Assembly (NCBI GenBank): GCA_018873225.1
Contig: JAEILZ010000006.1
Span: 2,294,001-2,358,000 of the forward strand
Reading direction: 5' to 3'
From: [Phialemoniopsis] sp. UDSM-2020
Taxonomy: Eukaryota > Ascomycota > Sordariomycetes > Thyridiales > Thyridiaceae
DNA length: 64,000 nt
Under the pieces are notes generated by a model. It ran no database searches. It saw only the letters and a list, made by a program, of their open reading frames with translations, and was not told where the DNA came from. The position numbers and the translations under genes were made by a program. This document shows, one piece after another, positions 13,189 through 23,752 of the stretch. Position 1 is the stretch's first letter; each line of letters begins with the position of its first letter.

Positions 13189-14093
13189 ATGCCTCGCTAC
13201 GAACTAGAGTATCCCAAGGAGCCCTTCAGTACGGTGAAGCGGCTGAACAACAGAGGTAAATCCATCAAGTCATCAGCATTCATGATCTTACATCGTGCTG
13301 ACATGATGCCCTTGTCTTCACCTCCACGCCAGCCAGCTATGCCCTGGACACCATCCACCGTATTATCAACAGCTCCCCTATCCTGCATGTCTCCTTTCAG
13401 GCTCCGGGCTCCCCCTTCCCGGCCGTGCTCCCCATGCTGGGCCAGATGGGATCCTATACCCGCCCCTCCGCCGACCTGGGCGATGTTCTAGACCTGTACC
13501 TACACGGCTACGTCTCCTCGCGCATCATGAACCTGTCGCGAGACTCAGCTGCCAACGGCGACGCTTCCGAGTCAAAGGGCTTGCCCATCACCGTGGCGGC
13601 GACGCACTTTGACGGCGTCGTGCTGGCCCTCTCGCCCAATGCCCACAGCTACAACTACCGTTCCGCCGTGCTTTTCGGGCACGCCGTCGCCGTGACCGAC
13701 GATGCGGAGCGCCTGTACGCCATGGAGCTCATCACGGATGCCGTCGTGCCCGGCCGATGGAACAACACGCGCGTGCCACCCAACAAGGCCGAGATGAGCA
13801 GCACCACCATCCTCAAGGTGACCATCTCTCACGGCAGCGCCAAGGTGCGCCAGGGCGTGCCCCACGACGAAAAGTGCGACTTGGATGATGAGGCAGTCAT
13901 GAACAGCGTTTGGAACGGCGTGGTGCCAGCGTACACCGTCATGGGCGAGCCAATCCCTGGCCCGTATAACAGGGTGAAAGAGGTTCCCGAGTACCTGCAG
14001 GAGTGGGTGAAGGACGTCAATGAGACTAGGCGCGAGATGGCTGTCGAAGAAATGACCAAGGAGCCCGAGCCGAAGAAGTCACAGGCTGGTTAG
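13189..14093 (+). CDS. FMN-binding split-barrel (pyridoxamine-phosphate-oxidase-like) protein
   Basis: Two exons, 13189-13255 and 13333-14093, give 275 residues. The N-terminal part reads RLNNRASYALDTIHRIIN, followed by SPILHVSF and a PFPAVLPMLG turn, the pattern of the Pyridox_ox_2 / flavin-nucleotide-binding family in which a split beta-barrel holds FMN. A central VLFGHAVAVTD strand and an IPxPYNRVKEVPEYLQEWV C-terminal helix are also typical of fungal members. Length fits fungal homologues. Family members are described as flavin-dependent or flavin-binding proteins of uncertain substrate, so the reaction here is unknown. The upstream splice is decided by frame: only the acceptor at 13331-13332 restores the conserved N-terminus. 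The gene ends 98 bp from the end of the convergent minus-strand gene, so transcripts probably overlap at the 3' ends. Confidence 0.88.
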
Positions 14094-14191
14094 AGGAGCT
14101 TGACCCTGGTATCCATGAATATTCTGCAACTTTAGCAATGATATATATGATGCATGCTTAAGTAATTTGACACATTTGGGATGTCTCTGCC

Positions 14192-16045
14192 CTACCAGCT
14201 TTCCCATATCTTAGCGGGCAAAACAAACCGCATGACAGCCCAATGCCCCATGGCACTCTTCTCGTGATGTTTGACCAGCTCTTGGGTGTTGTTACGCCTG
14301 ATGATTGCCGCATTCTCGATTGCAACAAAATCTTTGTCCAAAACCTCATGTTGGGGCATGAGGTAGGCCTTCCTCGAATGAGTCCTTAGCATGTCGGCCT
14401 CGACGGGGTCTCGGAATGTGAGTCTGCGTTGCTGCTTTGTACAGAAGATCACCATATTGGTGAAGTCTCGGCCTGTCTCCTCAACAGCTATTTCATCCTG
14501 GGCATTCTCGCGGAACACTCTACACGACGGAAACACCTGTCTGATAGTCCGGATAACCATTGCCGGAGGAGGCAAGGTAAAGTCACCCGCGTAATTCTAA
14601 AGCACATCAGCACAAATGTTGCAGACGGAAGCCTATGAGCAGAACTTACAATCGCAACAACACCATTCGGCTTTAGCAAAGCATTCAGATTCTGGAAGAA
14701 CTCAAGGGTGAATAGCGGCACTGGTTCGGCGCCGCCCGTAAAGACATCATGCACGATGTAGTCGAACCTGCGACCATCTGTCTCGTTGGCCAGTCTGCCT
14801 GTATACGAGACAGCATCTTCGATCACAGCAGTGTGATCAGCAGGCAGACGGAAGTACTTGGAGGCAAACTCGTGTACAACAGGGTCGATCTCTACAACGG
14901 TAGTATCAATCCCGTGGGCAACCAGAGCAGCGGGTGTGGTCCCAATGCCGAGTCCACTGCAGCAAAAATTAGTATCATACGTGACTGGTGCCAAGTGATT
15001 GCGATCGGGCTTACATGACCAAGGCGGCTGCATCGCCATCTTTGACAGGTTCGGGGACCTCAACGAGTCTCACAGCCTCGAGCATGACGAAGACGCCATA
15101 TACGGGCTCTGCGACTGCGCCATCTTTGAAGTTGATCCATTCACCCCCAAGCAGACTGTGGTCGCAACGCATGACGCGAAATCCCTGGACGTCATTCTCC
15201 AGAACAGACACATAGCCTGTCAATGATTCACGCCGATCAAGCAGAGTCCACCCTTCAGTCGCTATCCCGGTGTTCAAAGTCTGTAGCGCCATTGGCGATG
15301 GGAAATGTGTGTTGAGGAGTGCCGTGTGCAGAAGAGCCGGGATGGCATAAAATAGCAATTTTGAAGGCGCAAGAAGAGCATAGCATGCTCCCAATATGAG
15401 TTCCAAGCCTATTCGAGTCTGAAAGGGATTTTTCCCGATCGAAGCAGAGATGAGCTGGCTAGAGTACTTCTCTACAAGCAAGTAGAAGCCCCATGATCCC
15501 ACACCAGGCATGGCATCTCCAAGCCATTTGGGCAGGCGACTGAAATCGGCACCCTCAAGAGACGTCGCTGTGCAGGCGACAGAGATGACGACGAGGGGAA
15601 ATATTGTCAACACCTCTGTCACTAAAGGACCCCATGCGGCACGGAGAGTATCGCTCAGCTTGAAGAGATAGAACTGAGCGAGGGGGATGTACAGAGCTAT
15701 GACAGGAAGGAGATAGATGGGCTTGATAGGTAAGTAGCGATTCAAAAGGAGGTTTGAAGACCAGCCTGCGAAGCATGCTGTCATGATAAGCTTCGAATGC
15801 CATATTGAAGCCGGAATTGAGCCATAGACTGGTGATAAGGCAAGTTGTGAGACGTTCGCATAGACCGCGATGAGACTTAACAATACCAGCGGCTTAGCAA
15901 AAGCCGAAGCCTGCTCCTTCAGAGCCTTGTACCACGTCTCATCCTTCGCTTTGCTGGCCAATGCCTTGAGTTCTTTCTCGAAGTTCTCCGGTGTGAAGGA
16001 CGAGTTGGGGTCTATATCTGGGTGAAGTCTCTTCTTGGGCGGCAT
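14192..16045 (-). CDS. Membrane-anchored spermidine/spermine synthase-like protein
   Basis: Three exons (16045-15015, 14956-14650, 14596-14192) give 580 residues. Residues about 50-290 contain around seven hydrophobic segments. The C-terminal half is a Rossmann methyltransferase-like fold of the spermidine-synthase superfamily: the glycine loop VIGLGIGTTPAAL crosses the first intron junction, followed by the acidic strand VVEIDP and the FDYIVHDVF strand. True spermidine synthases have a DSSDP-type catalytic loop; here the loop after that strand is HDVFTGGAEPVP, so aminopropyl transfer is doubtful. Homologues are widespread in fungi under the name spermine/spermidine synthase family protein and have no settled function. 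I chose MPPKKRLHPD as start; an in-frame ATG-free extension to 16123 exists but looks like leader. It diverges from OPI3 across a 594-bp promoter. Confidence 0.88.
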
Positions 16046-16639
16046 GATGGCGACGTTGTGTGTCGTTTGCGACACAACACTCAGGGAGGGAGCTGCAGAA
16101 TGCAAAGAATTACAGAAAACCAAACATGCTTGAAAAGGGATGTACTCGTAATAAGGTAGAGAATCAACAGCCTGCTGCTGAATGGCTCAATGCAATGAAG
16201 TATCTTCGAGATGCATCGTGATCAGGGACAGCTGTTCTCAAGCTTGCTTCTCTCTATGAAACGCCGTCGTGATTGGCCGAGACTTCGCAAGACATCACTG
16301 ATGCGACGCTGGTTCTGCAGCGGGCCGTTCAGGGGGGCAACTTCGCACCGGCTCGGGCAGGCCAGCCCTGTAGCCCAGCACGCACTGAGCGCTCCACGGC
16401 TGCCGTGCTTGCCAAGAGAATGCCCCGCAGCAGCTCCCCCAAAGTCCCCACTGACAGCTCAAAGTGTCCCCTCAGCGGTAATTTTCGTCACCGGCTCGAA
16501 GCTCATAGAAAGTCAACAATCGCTGAGCCCGGCAATTCTCGCCCTTTTCCCTCTTCTTAGATTTCTTGATTCTGGTCTTTGCAGTGCCTTTTGTCGAGAT
16601 TCCCATCGCCAACGTTCGGATTCTAACCCACTGCCCATC
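16046..16639. promoter_or_regulatory. Shared divergent promoter region
   Basis: These 594 bases lie between the start codons of the minus-strand spermidine-synthase-like gene and the plus-strand OPI3 gene, so both promoters must fit here. A CCAAT box on the minus strand (ATTGG at 16272-16276) sits roughly in the middle. No clear TATA box was seen. Co-regulation is an inference from the layout. Confidence 0.5.
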
Positions 16640-17459
16640 ATGGCCCCAGCATATGCACAGACCAAGCTGGTCGACTTTGACCAGAAGAGCTTGTTCAGTA
16701 CGTACCAAAATGGCTCTTGCTTGCATGTGCCAGCTTTCCTGACCGCGGGCTATTCAACAGTTTCTGCATGTTCCATTGCTTTCAACCCTACCTTCTGGAA
16801 GTAAGTCGCTGCCCTTGATGTGCGAGGCTCTACACTTGTAGAATCTAACAATCAAAACCTATAGCATTGTTGCACGACAAGGTCCGTGGTCCCTCCTGCC
16901 TTTCGAGGGTGGATGAACAAGCCTAACAATCACATGCTTAGAGTACCACAACAAGGTGCTGACCAAGCTGTTTGGCGGCCGCTCTCAGACAGCCTGCTAT
17001 GGTCTCGCTGCGACCATCTTCAGCCTCGGTATCGTTCGTGATCTTCTCTACGAGAGAGCGCTGCGACACCAGCCCTCCCACCCGCTCCTCGATACCGACC
17101 TGGTTACATACATCGGCTATGGCTTGCTTGCGTGCGGCAACATCCTTGTGATCTCGTCCACTTGGGCTCTGGGTATTACAGGAACCTTCCTTGGAGACTA
17201 CTTTGGCATCTTGATGGATGACATCGTCACTGGCTTCCCATTCAATGTCACCGACGCCCCCATGTACTACGGCTCCACCCTGAGCTTCCTCGGCTCTGCG
17301 CTTGTCTACAGCAAGCCTGCCGGCATTCTGCTAACTGGCTGGGTCCTGCTTGTCTACCTGGTTGCCCTCCGTTTCGAGAACCCCTTCACCGCCGGCATCT
17401 ACGCCAAGAGAGAACGCGAGAGGGCCGCTGGCAAGAAGGAGGGCAAGAAGCAGCGATAG
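16640..17459 (+). CDS. OPI3: Phosphatidyl-N-methylethanolamine N-methyltransferase (phospholipid methyltransferase)
   Basis: It uses S-adenosylmethionine to methylate phosphatidylethanolamine derivatives to phosphatidylcholine in the ER membrane. Four exons: 16640-16697, 16761-16800, 16865-16881 (only 17 nt) and 16942-17459, for 210 residues, close to the ~206 of yeast Opi3. The order of features is the conserved SIAFNPTFWNIVARQEYHNK start, four hydrophobic segments, the GTFLGDYFGILMD loop, the PMYYGSTLSFLG segment and the C-terminal RFENPFTAGIYAKRERER. The short exons are required to restore NPTFWNIVARQEYHNK without a stop. The donor of intron 3 (GTCCGT) is weak. The C-terminus is lysine-rich (GKKEGKKQR), as often seen in ER membrane proteins. 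The gene shares its promoter with the divergent spermidine-synthase-like gene. Confidence 0.93.
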
Positions 17460-18383
17460 ATCGTCGAATCGCTCTACGCTCCGCGAGCTACATGCTCGCT
17501 CACACATCCTAGCCCGATGCGGCTGTCGAGTCGTCGGGGGGCCGTGAAAATCAACGCCTCTTCGAGCTAAAATACTGATGGTGTTTCAACAAGTATTAGA
17601 CAGGCTCACGGATATGGTCAGTGGAACCCGTATCGTGGGGTCGGGTAGAATTGGTGGCACATGTAAAGGGTACATGGGCTTCTAGTTATGGGAAGTTCTA
17701 CACTTCTCTATACTTGCTTGGAACGGTGGGGAGCTGGTTGGGAACGGTGAACGTCAATCATCGGGCAAGTGGTGGATTACGGTGAAGAGCCCGGATGGCA
17801 TTCAACTGCCTGATAACAGAAAATACGAAAACGTCCCGATGATAGGTGTTTTGGCCCTTTGCCCGTGTGCTGTAGAATACGGACATGACATTGATACTTG
17901 ATGTTGACGCGCCCGCAACATGTCGGGTTTTTTGCCGATTTCCCCTCCTTTGGACTGAGTCCGACGACTGATCCGAGTCTGGGGATGGGGAAATGGATAC
18001 AGATTCTTAGGTAGACCAATCGTCGCTAATGTTTGTTAAAAGTAGTGACGGGATGCATGCCCGACAACATTAGCGACGGGCTGGTTCGGCTGTGAATCGT
18101 CACAAAATTGGTAGGTCAATGACGCTCTCTTGCCGGGTAAACCCGCGAGAGAACAGGTGACCGACCCTAGAGGTACCAAAACCTTACATAATCTTCTGAC
18201 TCGCCCGCCCATTCGTATTCGTTGTCGAAGAAACCTCCTACTCAAAACCCGTCATCAACGGGCAATTTAAGCGCATTACTTTCTCACATCCTCGCATTGA
18301 CAGGAGTCAAGAGGAGACTTCCCGAACAGTCTGTTGTCAACTACCGGAGGCGACGATATCGGGGATGAATTGGCGGGGTCAAG
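17460..18383. other. Intergenic region with a long inverted repeat
   Basis: This is the spacer between two plus-strand genes. No coding region is supported. It contains a 13-bp perfect inverted repeat with arms at 18021-18033 and 18066-18078, described separately. The 3' end of OPI3 and the promoter of the NRAMP gene must lie here. Confidence 0.6.
18021..18078. repeat. Inverted repeat, 13-bp arms
   Basis: Arms CGTCGCTAATGTT (18021-18033) and AACATTAGCGACG (18066-18078) are perfect reverse complements separated by 32 bases. The loop itself contains a nested near-palindrome around GGGATGCATGCCC (about 18050-18062). It could fold as a cruciform or RNA hairpin, or be a fragment of an inverted-repeat element. 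Confidence 0.7.
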
Positions 18384-20320
18384 ATGAACTGCCCTTCGAG
18401 AACTGATGAGCCGGTCGCGGCCGACGGGTACAATCAAAACCCAAACGCCCTCTCAAATGATCTCACCACAAATCAAGACCTCAATGGCCTTGCCAACTCA
18501 AGGGAATTGAGACGGGCTGATCCTCCACCGATAGAGAGCGCCGGTCAATGCGCCGATCAAGATTCCGGAGCTGGTCTCGACACCCCGGGTCCGGTCCGTC
18601 TTGGCTCTCCGCTGGCCAATCGCCAGTCGCTCTTTGGTCAGACATCCAGAACCTCCAGAGCATCCCAATTGCCATCTGACCACGCTGCCGGCAGCAATGG
18701 CAGTGGCCGCCGGACACCTTCCAGTGTGCTGAGCAGGGTTAAGCACTCTGTACTCACTTTTGGTAAATTTGTCGGTCCGGGATTCATGATTGCGGTTGCG
18801 TACAGTGAGTCCATGATGCCAAGACTTCTTCTCACACATGTCGGTCGACATGCCAACTAACAAGCTACTCACAACTTTCATCAACAGTCGATCCTGGAAA
18901 CTATGCCACCGACATCGCAGCTGGAGCCACCTATCGTTTCCGTTTGCTGTTTGTCGTTCTCTTGAGCAATATCTTCGCTATTTTCCTCCAAAGTTTATCA
19001 ATTAAGCTCGGCACTGTCAGTGGCCTCAACCTTGCCGAGGCCTGTCGTGCTTTTTTGCCTAGATGGCTCAACTACTTTCTCTATTTCTTGGCCGAAGTTG
19101 CCATTATAGCTACCGACATAGCAGAGGTGCGTTGATCTCGTCTACTCCTCCCGTGTTGTTCGGACTGCTGACCCCGAATGCAGGTCATTGGAACGGCCAT
19201 TGCACTTAATCTTTTAATCCCCAAATTACCCCTTGTCGCAGGATGCGCCATTTCGATCGTTGATGTCATGATCATTTTGATCTTCTATCGTCCTTCCGGT
19301 TCTATGAGGGGCCTCCGAGCATTTGAAGTCTTCGTCATGTTGCTTGTCCTGGCTGTTGTTGTCTGTTTTTGCGTTGAGCTGTCGATCATCAAGGGCACTT
19401 CAGTTGGCGAGGTGTTTCAGGGTTATCTGCCTTCGAGTGCTGTCGTACAGCAACAGGGTCTGTACCAAGCTTGTGGTATCCTTGGTGCTACAGTCATGCC
19501 TCACAGTCTGTACCTTGGTTCCGGCATCGTGCAGTCAAGGCTTCGCGACTACGATACAAAGCGTGGACTTCTGCCAACCCGTCCAAGCTCGATGACCTCT
19601 TCAATTCACGAAGACTTCGAGAAGGGAATCTATGTCCCGTCGATGGCCGCTATCAAGCATTCGCTGAAGTACTCGATTACGGAACTCACCGTGTCTCTCT
19701 TCACCTTCGCTTTATTCGTCAATTCGGCCATTCTTATTGTGGCTGGAGCTTCGTTGTACCAGAACCCCGATGCACTTGATGCGGATATCTTTGGAATCCA
19801 CGACTTGTTATCGATCAGCCTGTCACCTGCAGCTGGCACAATATTTGCCCTTGCTCTACTGCTATCGGGTGTCTCAGCTGGCATTGTGTGCACGATAGCA
19901 GGTCAAATTGTCAGCGAGGGTGCACTGAACTGGACTCTCAAGCCATGGCTGCGCCGCCTCATCACTCGCTCCATCAGCATTACACCTTCAATCATCATTG
20001 CTGGAGCTGTCGGACGCAAAGGCCTGGACGCCGCTTTGAATGGATCTCAGGTTGTGCTGAGTATCGTTCTGCCATTTGTCACGGCTCCTTTGATCTGGTT
20101 TACCTGCCGTAACAAGTACATGACTGTCCTGCCCGGCAACGCGAGATTCCGAGGCTCACCAGTCAGCACTGGCAACGACGAGGAGGGTACCACGTCCAGC
20201 GACGCAAGGTCCGTGAAGATGGGCAATTCATGGCTGGTGGCGGGGCTGGCTGTTGTTGTATGGGTGATTATCGCAGCTATGAATGTGGCGAATCTGGTTC
20301 TGCTTGGCAAGGGGCACTGA
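18384..20320 (+). CDS. NRAMP-family divalent metal (Mn/Fe) transporter
   Basis: It is a proton-coupled importer of manganese or iron of the SMF/NRAMP family. Three exons, 18384-18804, 18888-19126 and 19184-20320, give 598 residues. After a ~115-residue polar N-terminus the first membrane segment reads FVGPGFMIAVAYIDPGNYATDI; the DPGN metal-site motif (D142-N145) is formed across the first intron. The TM6 motif GATVMPHSLYLGS keeps the metal-contacting Met-Pro-His. About eleven hydrophobic segments follow in the normal order. The position 'MPHS' replaces the common MPHN, a change seen in fungal members. Localisation (plasma membrane, endosome or vacuole) cannot be told from sequence. Yeast SMF1, SMF2 and SMF3 are all possible counterparts. 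Confidence 0.93.
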
Positions 20321-21286
20321 GCACCTAGGTGTATATAGCACTGGGGAAGACACGGCGTTCACGGTACAGGGCTTTGCAAAGCGTTATGGTAGCTCACGGT
20401 CTAGAGCGTATACTTCGCATTTTCGTGCCCCTATTGGCATCCATGGATTCAAACGGGTCAGGTTTGCGCAGATTTGAAATGATTGTCGTTTTAGACCCTT
20501 GTATTTGACCTGCCCTGTACACAGTATGTGTTAGTGATGTATGATAGTATCAGACACCTACAATCACGGTGTTGTTACGGTCGTGATTCATAGGGCTACG
20601 GAGTCAACTCCCCATGCTGTGGTCATTCAAGGAACTGCAATAATACTACAAAGCCTACGATTTTGTCTTCACCTTTCTCTCTCCTGCGCTTTATGCTCCC
20701 CAAAGGTTTTACTTCTGGACGTCTTCATTAAACTTTCGAGAGCCCAGCTCTTCGACCGTTTGAAAACTCTACCACCACGGTACCGTTCGAGGTATCCATG
20801 TTTTCGATAAACTCTCTCTCTCAGCAGGATGGATATATATACAGAGCTCTTTTACAACAAAGTCCTTCGAAAGCCCACTTCCTCCATCCTCAGCTTCCAA
20901 ACATTTCTGGCCGGCCACCGCGACATCTCTATCCATCGGTTTATTGTCTTATACGAGAAACACGCCGTTCTCCCTCTCTCCTTCACAGTCCACCTCTATA
21001 ATACAACCCAGACAAGTCCTCATCATTATCTACCTCATTAACCAAGAGCACTTTCACAATCTGTGCTGTTTCAATCTATTTACAATCATTCTTTCACCGC
21101 CACAGTACGTGAAACCCTTCATAAAGCTTCTTGGTCTTCGCCAAGTCAAGTTATCTCTCTAACCTCGAGTTGGTACAGCCTCATCACAACCGCCACTCTT
21201 CTAATCAACGCGGCTACGCCTATATCTGGGCATACGCTATACAAGATTAAGAAGTCCTGTAAATATTGCCAACAAGTGTGTTGAGC
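20321..21286. other. Intergenic region, pyrimidine-rich toward the right
   Basis: No gene is supported. The right half (about 20650-21280) is rich in C and T on the plus strand, which fits a promoter and leader of the gene starting at 21287. A TACGGAGT word lies at 20597-20604. Confidence 0.55.
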
Positions 21287-21811
21287 ATGGCAGACGCATC
21301 TGCCAACCAGTCCCCCAGCAAGGTCTCTTTGACCTCTGGTATCAGCTCCCAAACTCTCAACGACTCATCTCCAGAGCGCTCTGCAATGCGCAGGTCCACA
21401 TCAAATGAGAGAAAGATTAGGAGACGCAGGGGAGGCGCCAAAGGAAGGGCCTGGGCCAACTTTCGCGCCGCTGTTAAAAGAGCGCCGAAAGGCACGGGAT
21501 TCAATCTCCCAAAGTTACTCGGCGGGCCGCAGGCGATGATCAAGGATTGGGTCACGGGCGAGCTCCGGAAGCGCAAGTTGACGGACGACATGATTGCCAA
21601 CATGAGTCCAGAGAAGCGAATTGCGCACTTCCGCAAGCTCGGAGTGGAAATAGACGAGCCTGCCCAGTCCGAAGACGAGGACGCCGGAGAGGACTCGGAG
21701 AGAGCCTCGGAAGATTCTGGGGTCGTCGGCGACAACGAGAGGGATTCTGTCGAATCCGACGAGAGCTATGCCCAGTCGACCAAAGGGGAACCTTCCAAGG
21801 GACACAAATGA
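21287..21811 (+). CDS. Small charged protein of unknown function
   Basis: A single exon of 174 codons opening MADASANQSPSKVSL. I do not recognise the family. Residues about 40-60 are strongly basic (ERKIRRRRGGAKGRAW). The middle, with FRAAVKRAPKGTGF, LPKLLGGPQAMIKDWV and MSPEKRIAHFRKLGVEIDEP, looks like a compact helical unit. The last 50 residues are acidic and Ser-rich, ending in KGEPSKGHK. There are no membrane segments or signal peptide. Basic-then-acidic layout would suit a nuclear or RNA-associated protein, but that is a guess. The ATG at 21287 is the first one in frame. Codon use and a clean start after a pyrimidine-rich leader favour a real gene. Confidence 0.62.
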   Translation: MADASANQSPSKVSLTSGISSQTLNDSSPERSAMRRSTSNERKIRRRRGGAKGRAWANFRAAVKRAPKGTGFNLPKLLGGPQAMIKDWVTGELRKRKLTDDMIANMSPEKRIAHFRKLGVEIDEPAQSEDEDAGEDSERASEDSGVVGDNERDSVESDESYAQSTKGEPSKGHK

Positions 21812-23752
21812 AGAGCAAGAAGGGTCACTTGAGGGTACATGCCTGATCATGGTTGAGAATCAGGACAGCGAGCATCTGTTCATTTCGCAGCGAATATACC
21901 CCGTGCAAGCCAGAACAAAGCACAAATACTAGTCTTACAGATACCTACTCGTTAGAACATTTAATGATTTACGAATTTTATCTTTTACCGGCCTTGTGCC
22001 CATGTGATAGGTTCCGCGGTCTCCATTTGCTTTGGGGGCAGTATTCAGGGGATGTCTGACTTCCCGAATTCTTTACGACTTAGAAACAGTACCTGCTTTA
22101 TCATTTGCTGCATTGCTTTTCTACAAGGCTGACAGATCGATGTGAACAAAAGCCCAAGTGCCTTGACAGCATACTCCGACTCAAGACTTCAAGTTTTCAC
22201 ATATACACTACAGCTCTCTCGACCTAATCAGTGGTCTGGGTCCGCAGTATCCGCGCGGACTTTGACCTCGTCTTATGCCATCAGCTATCTTGTACGAAAT
22301 GCTCATGTTTGTTACGCAAGCCAACCGAAGGAAAAGAACACCGGCAGTCTAGTTGAAGGCCCGTGCCGTGGCAGGCTATTACTTTGCGAGAAAGATCCTC
22401 TAGTCCCAGCCGGATCCTAGGGGCGAGCGTGGTTTACAGCGAGGAGGTGTTGCATAGCTCTAATCGGTGCCGGTTTACCTATGACGTGGCTTCTTTCTCT
22501 GATGAAAGCGAATTCAGAAAGGTGCCCGGAAGACATGGGTGGCCTCCCGCAGGAGCCAGGGACAAACAAACGTTGCCCGACAAACCATCTGAGGGTAAAG
22601 CAAGCAAACATCTCGGGAAAAATAAGCAATTAGTCGAAGAGCGGTGTGTCAGACAGAAGACAATAGGTATGCGTGACGCTTGGTAAGAACCCCTGCAGGC
22701 TGGATGTCGACTCGCTCTATTGTGCTTGAATAGGAGCTCTATGAAGAGGACAATACCTCTCCTAGGTGTCTTGTGACAGATTTGCCTCTATATTGCCGTT
22801 GCTTCATAAATTGCACATTGATAAAAAGCGATGGTAATTCCTGGTATGCAGGGTTGGGGTTTCCCGACCGCCTGGGAGAGTCAACCCACACCCACCCCGA
22901 GACCCCGGTCGGAGTTGATGCACAGTGGAGATCTCTTGACGCACGCCTGCCACACCTTTTGACCGCCTGCATGCATGCATGGTCCCCTGCCTTTCTTTCT
23001 ACTTTGGGCCTCAGCTGCACTCTCACCTCGAGGGTTCACTCCTTGAGCACATAGATTACATCGAATATCCGGGCAGGCCAATTCATCCCATTTCATCCCA
23101 TTTCATCCCATTTCATCCCAATAACCTCATGATTCATTGTTGGGATGGAGACGTCCAACAATTGAAGCCTCACAGACAGTTTCCTCCCAACAAATTGGGC
23201 AGGCTGCCTTATATTTGAACGCTTCTCGTCTTTGCTCTACTTCTACCCCTCCATCCAAGCTTTGCTCGCATCGCCATATTGATCATTGCTACCTACCTTT
23301 CAACAGACTACTACACACATCCCATCTTCCTACTAGCCCTGCTTTGACATTATTCTTGAGCTGGCTATTTGCCAGAAGCGCCAATATCAACCTCGGTTTG
23401 CATCAACAAGCCAGCAGCGCTCCTTGTTGTCCTACCTGGTGAGCTACGGTCATCCTCTTACCAACCTTGACTCCCTGACCTTCTCATCCCGAGTTTTCAA
23501 CTACTCACCCAATTCTCAAAGCTAAGCAAACATTTGTTGCTTACTGCTGATCTTCTTTACTCCGGTTCTTATATACTTCTTCACATAGCATTTGCATGTG
23601 CTCATCTCTCTCTACCTCCAATTTCAGCATCATTGTGACTTATCCCTTACATCATAATGACGAAAGACTAATCCTCAAGTAGATCAATCATTCCCAGAGA
23701 ACATTTTCAGAATTCACTGGCTACCTTCTGAGTGAGGACATTCCCATCAGCA
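21812..23752. other. Intergenic region and long Argonaute leader
   Basis: No convincing gene. It contains four tandem 10-bp units at 23081-23120 and a TATA-like TTATATTT near 23210. From about 23220 to 23750 the plus strand is C/T-rich, suggesting a long Argonaute 5' leader; a GTGAGC donor-like site near 23440 makes a leader intron possible but unproven. Confidence 0.5.
23081..23120. repeat. Tandem repeat, four 10-bp units
   Basis: The unit TTTCATCCCA is repeated four times without gaps; the first copy starts with ATTCATCCCA. It lies about 630 bp upstream of the Argonaute start codon and just upstream of a TATA-like sequence. Confidence 0.9.
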
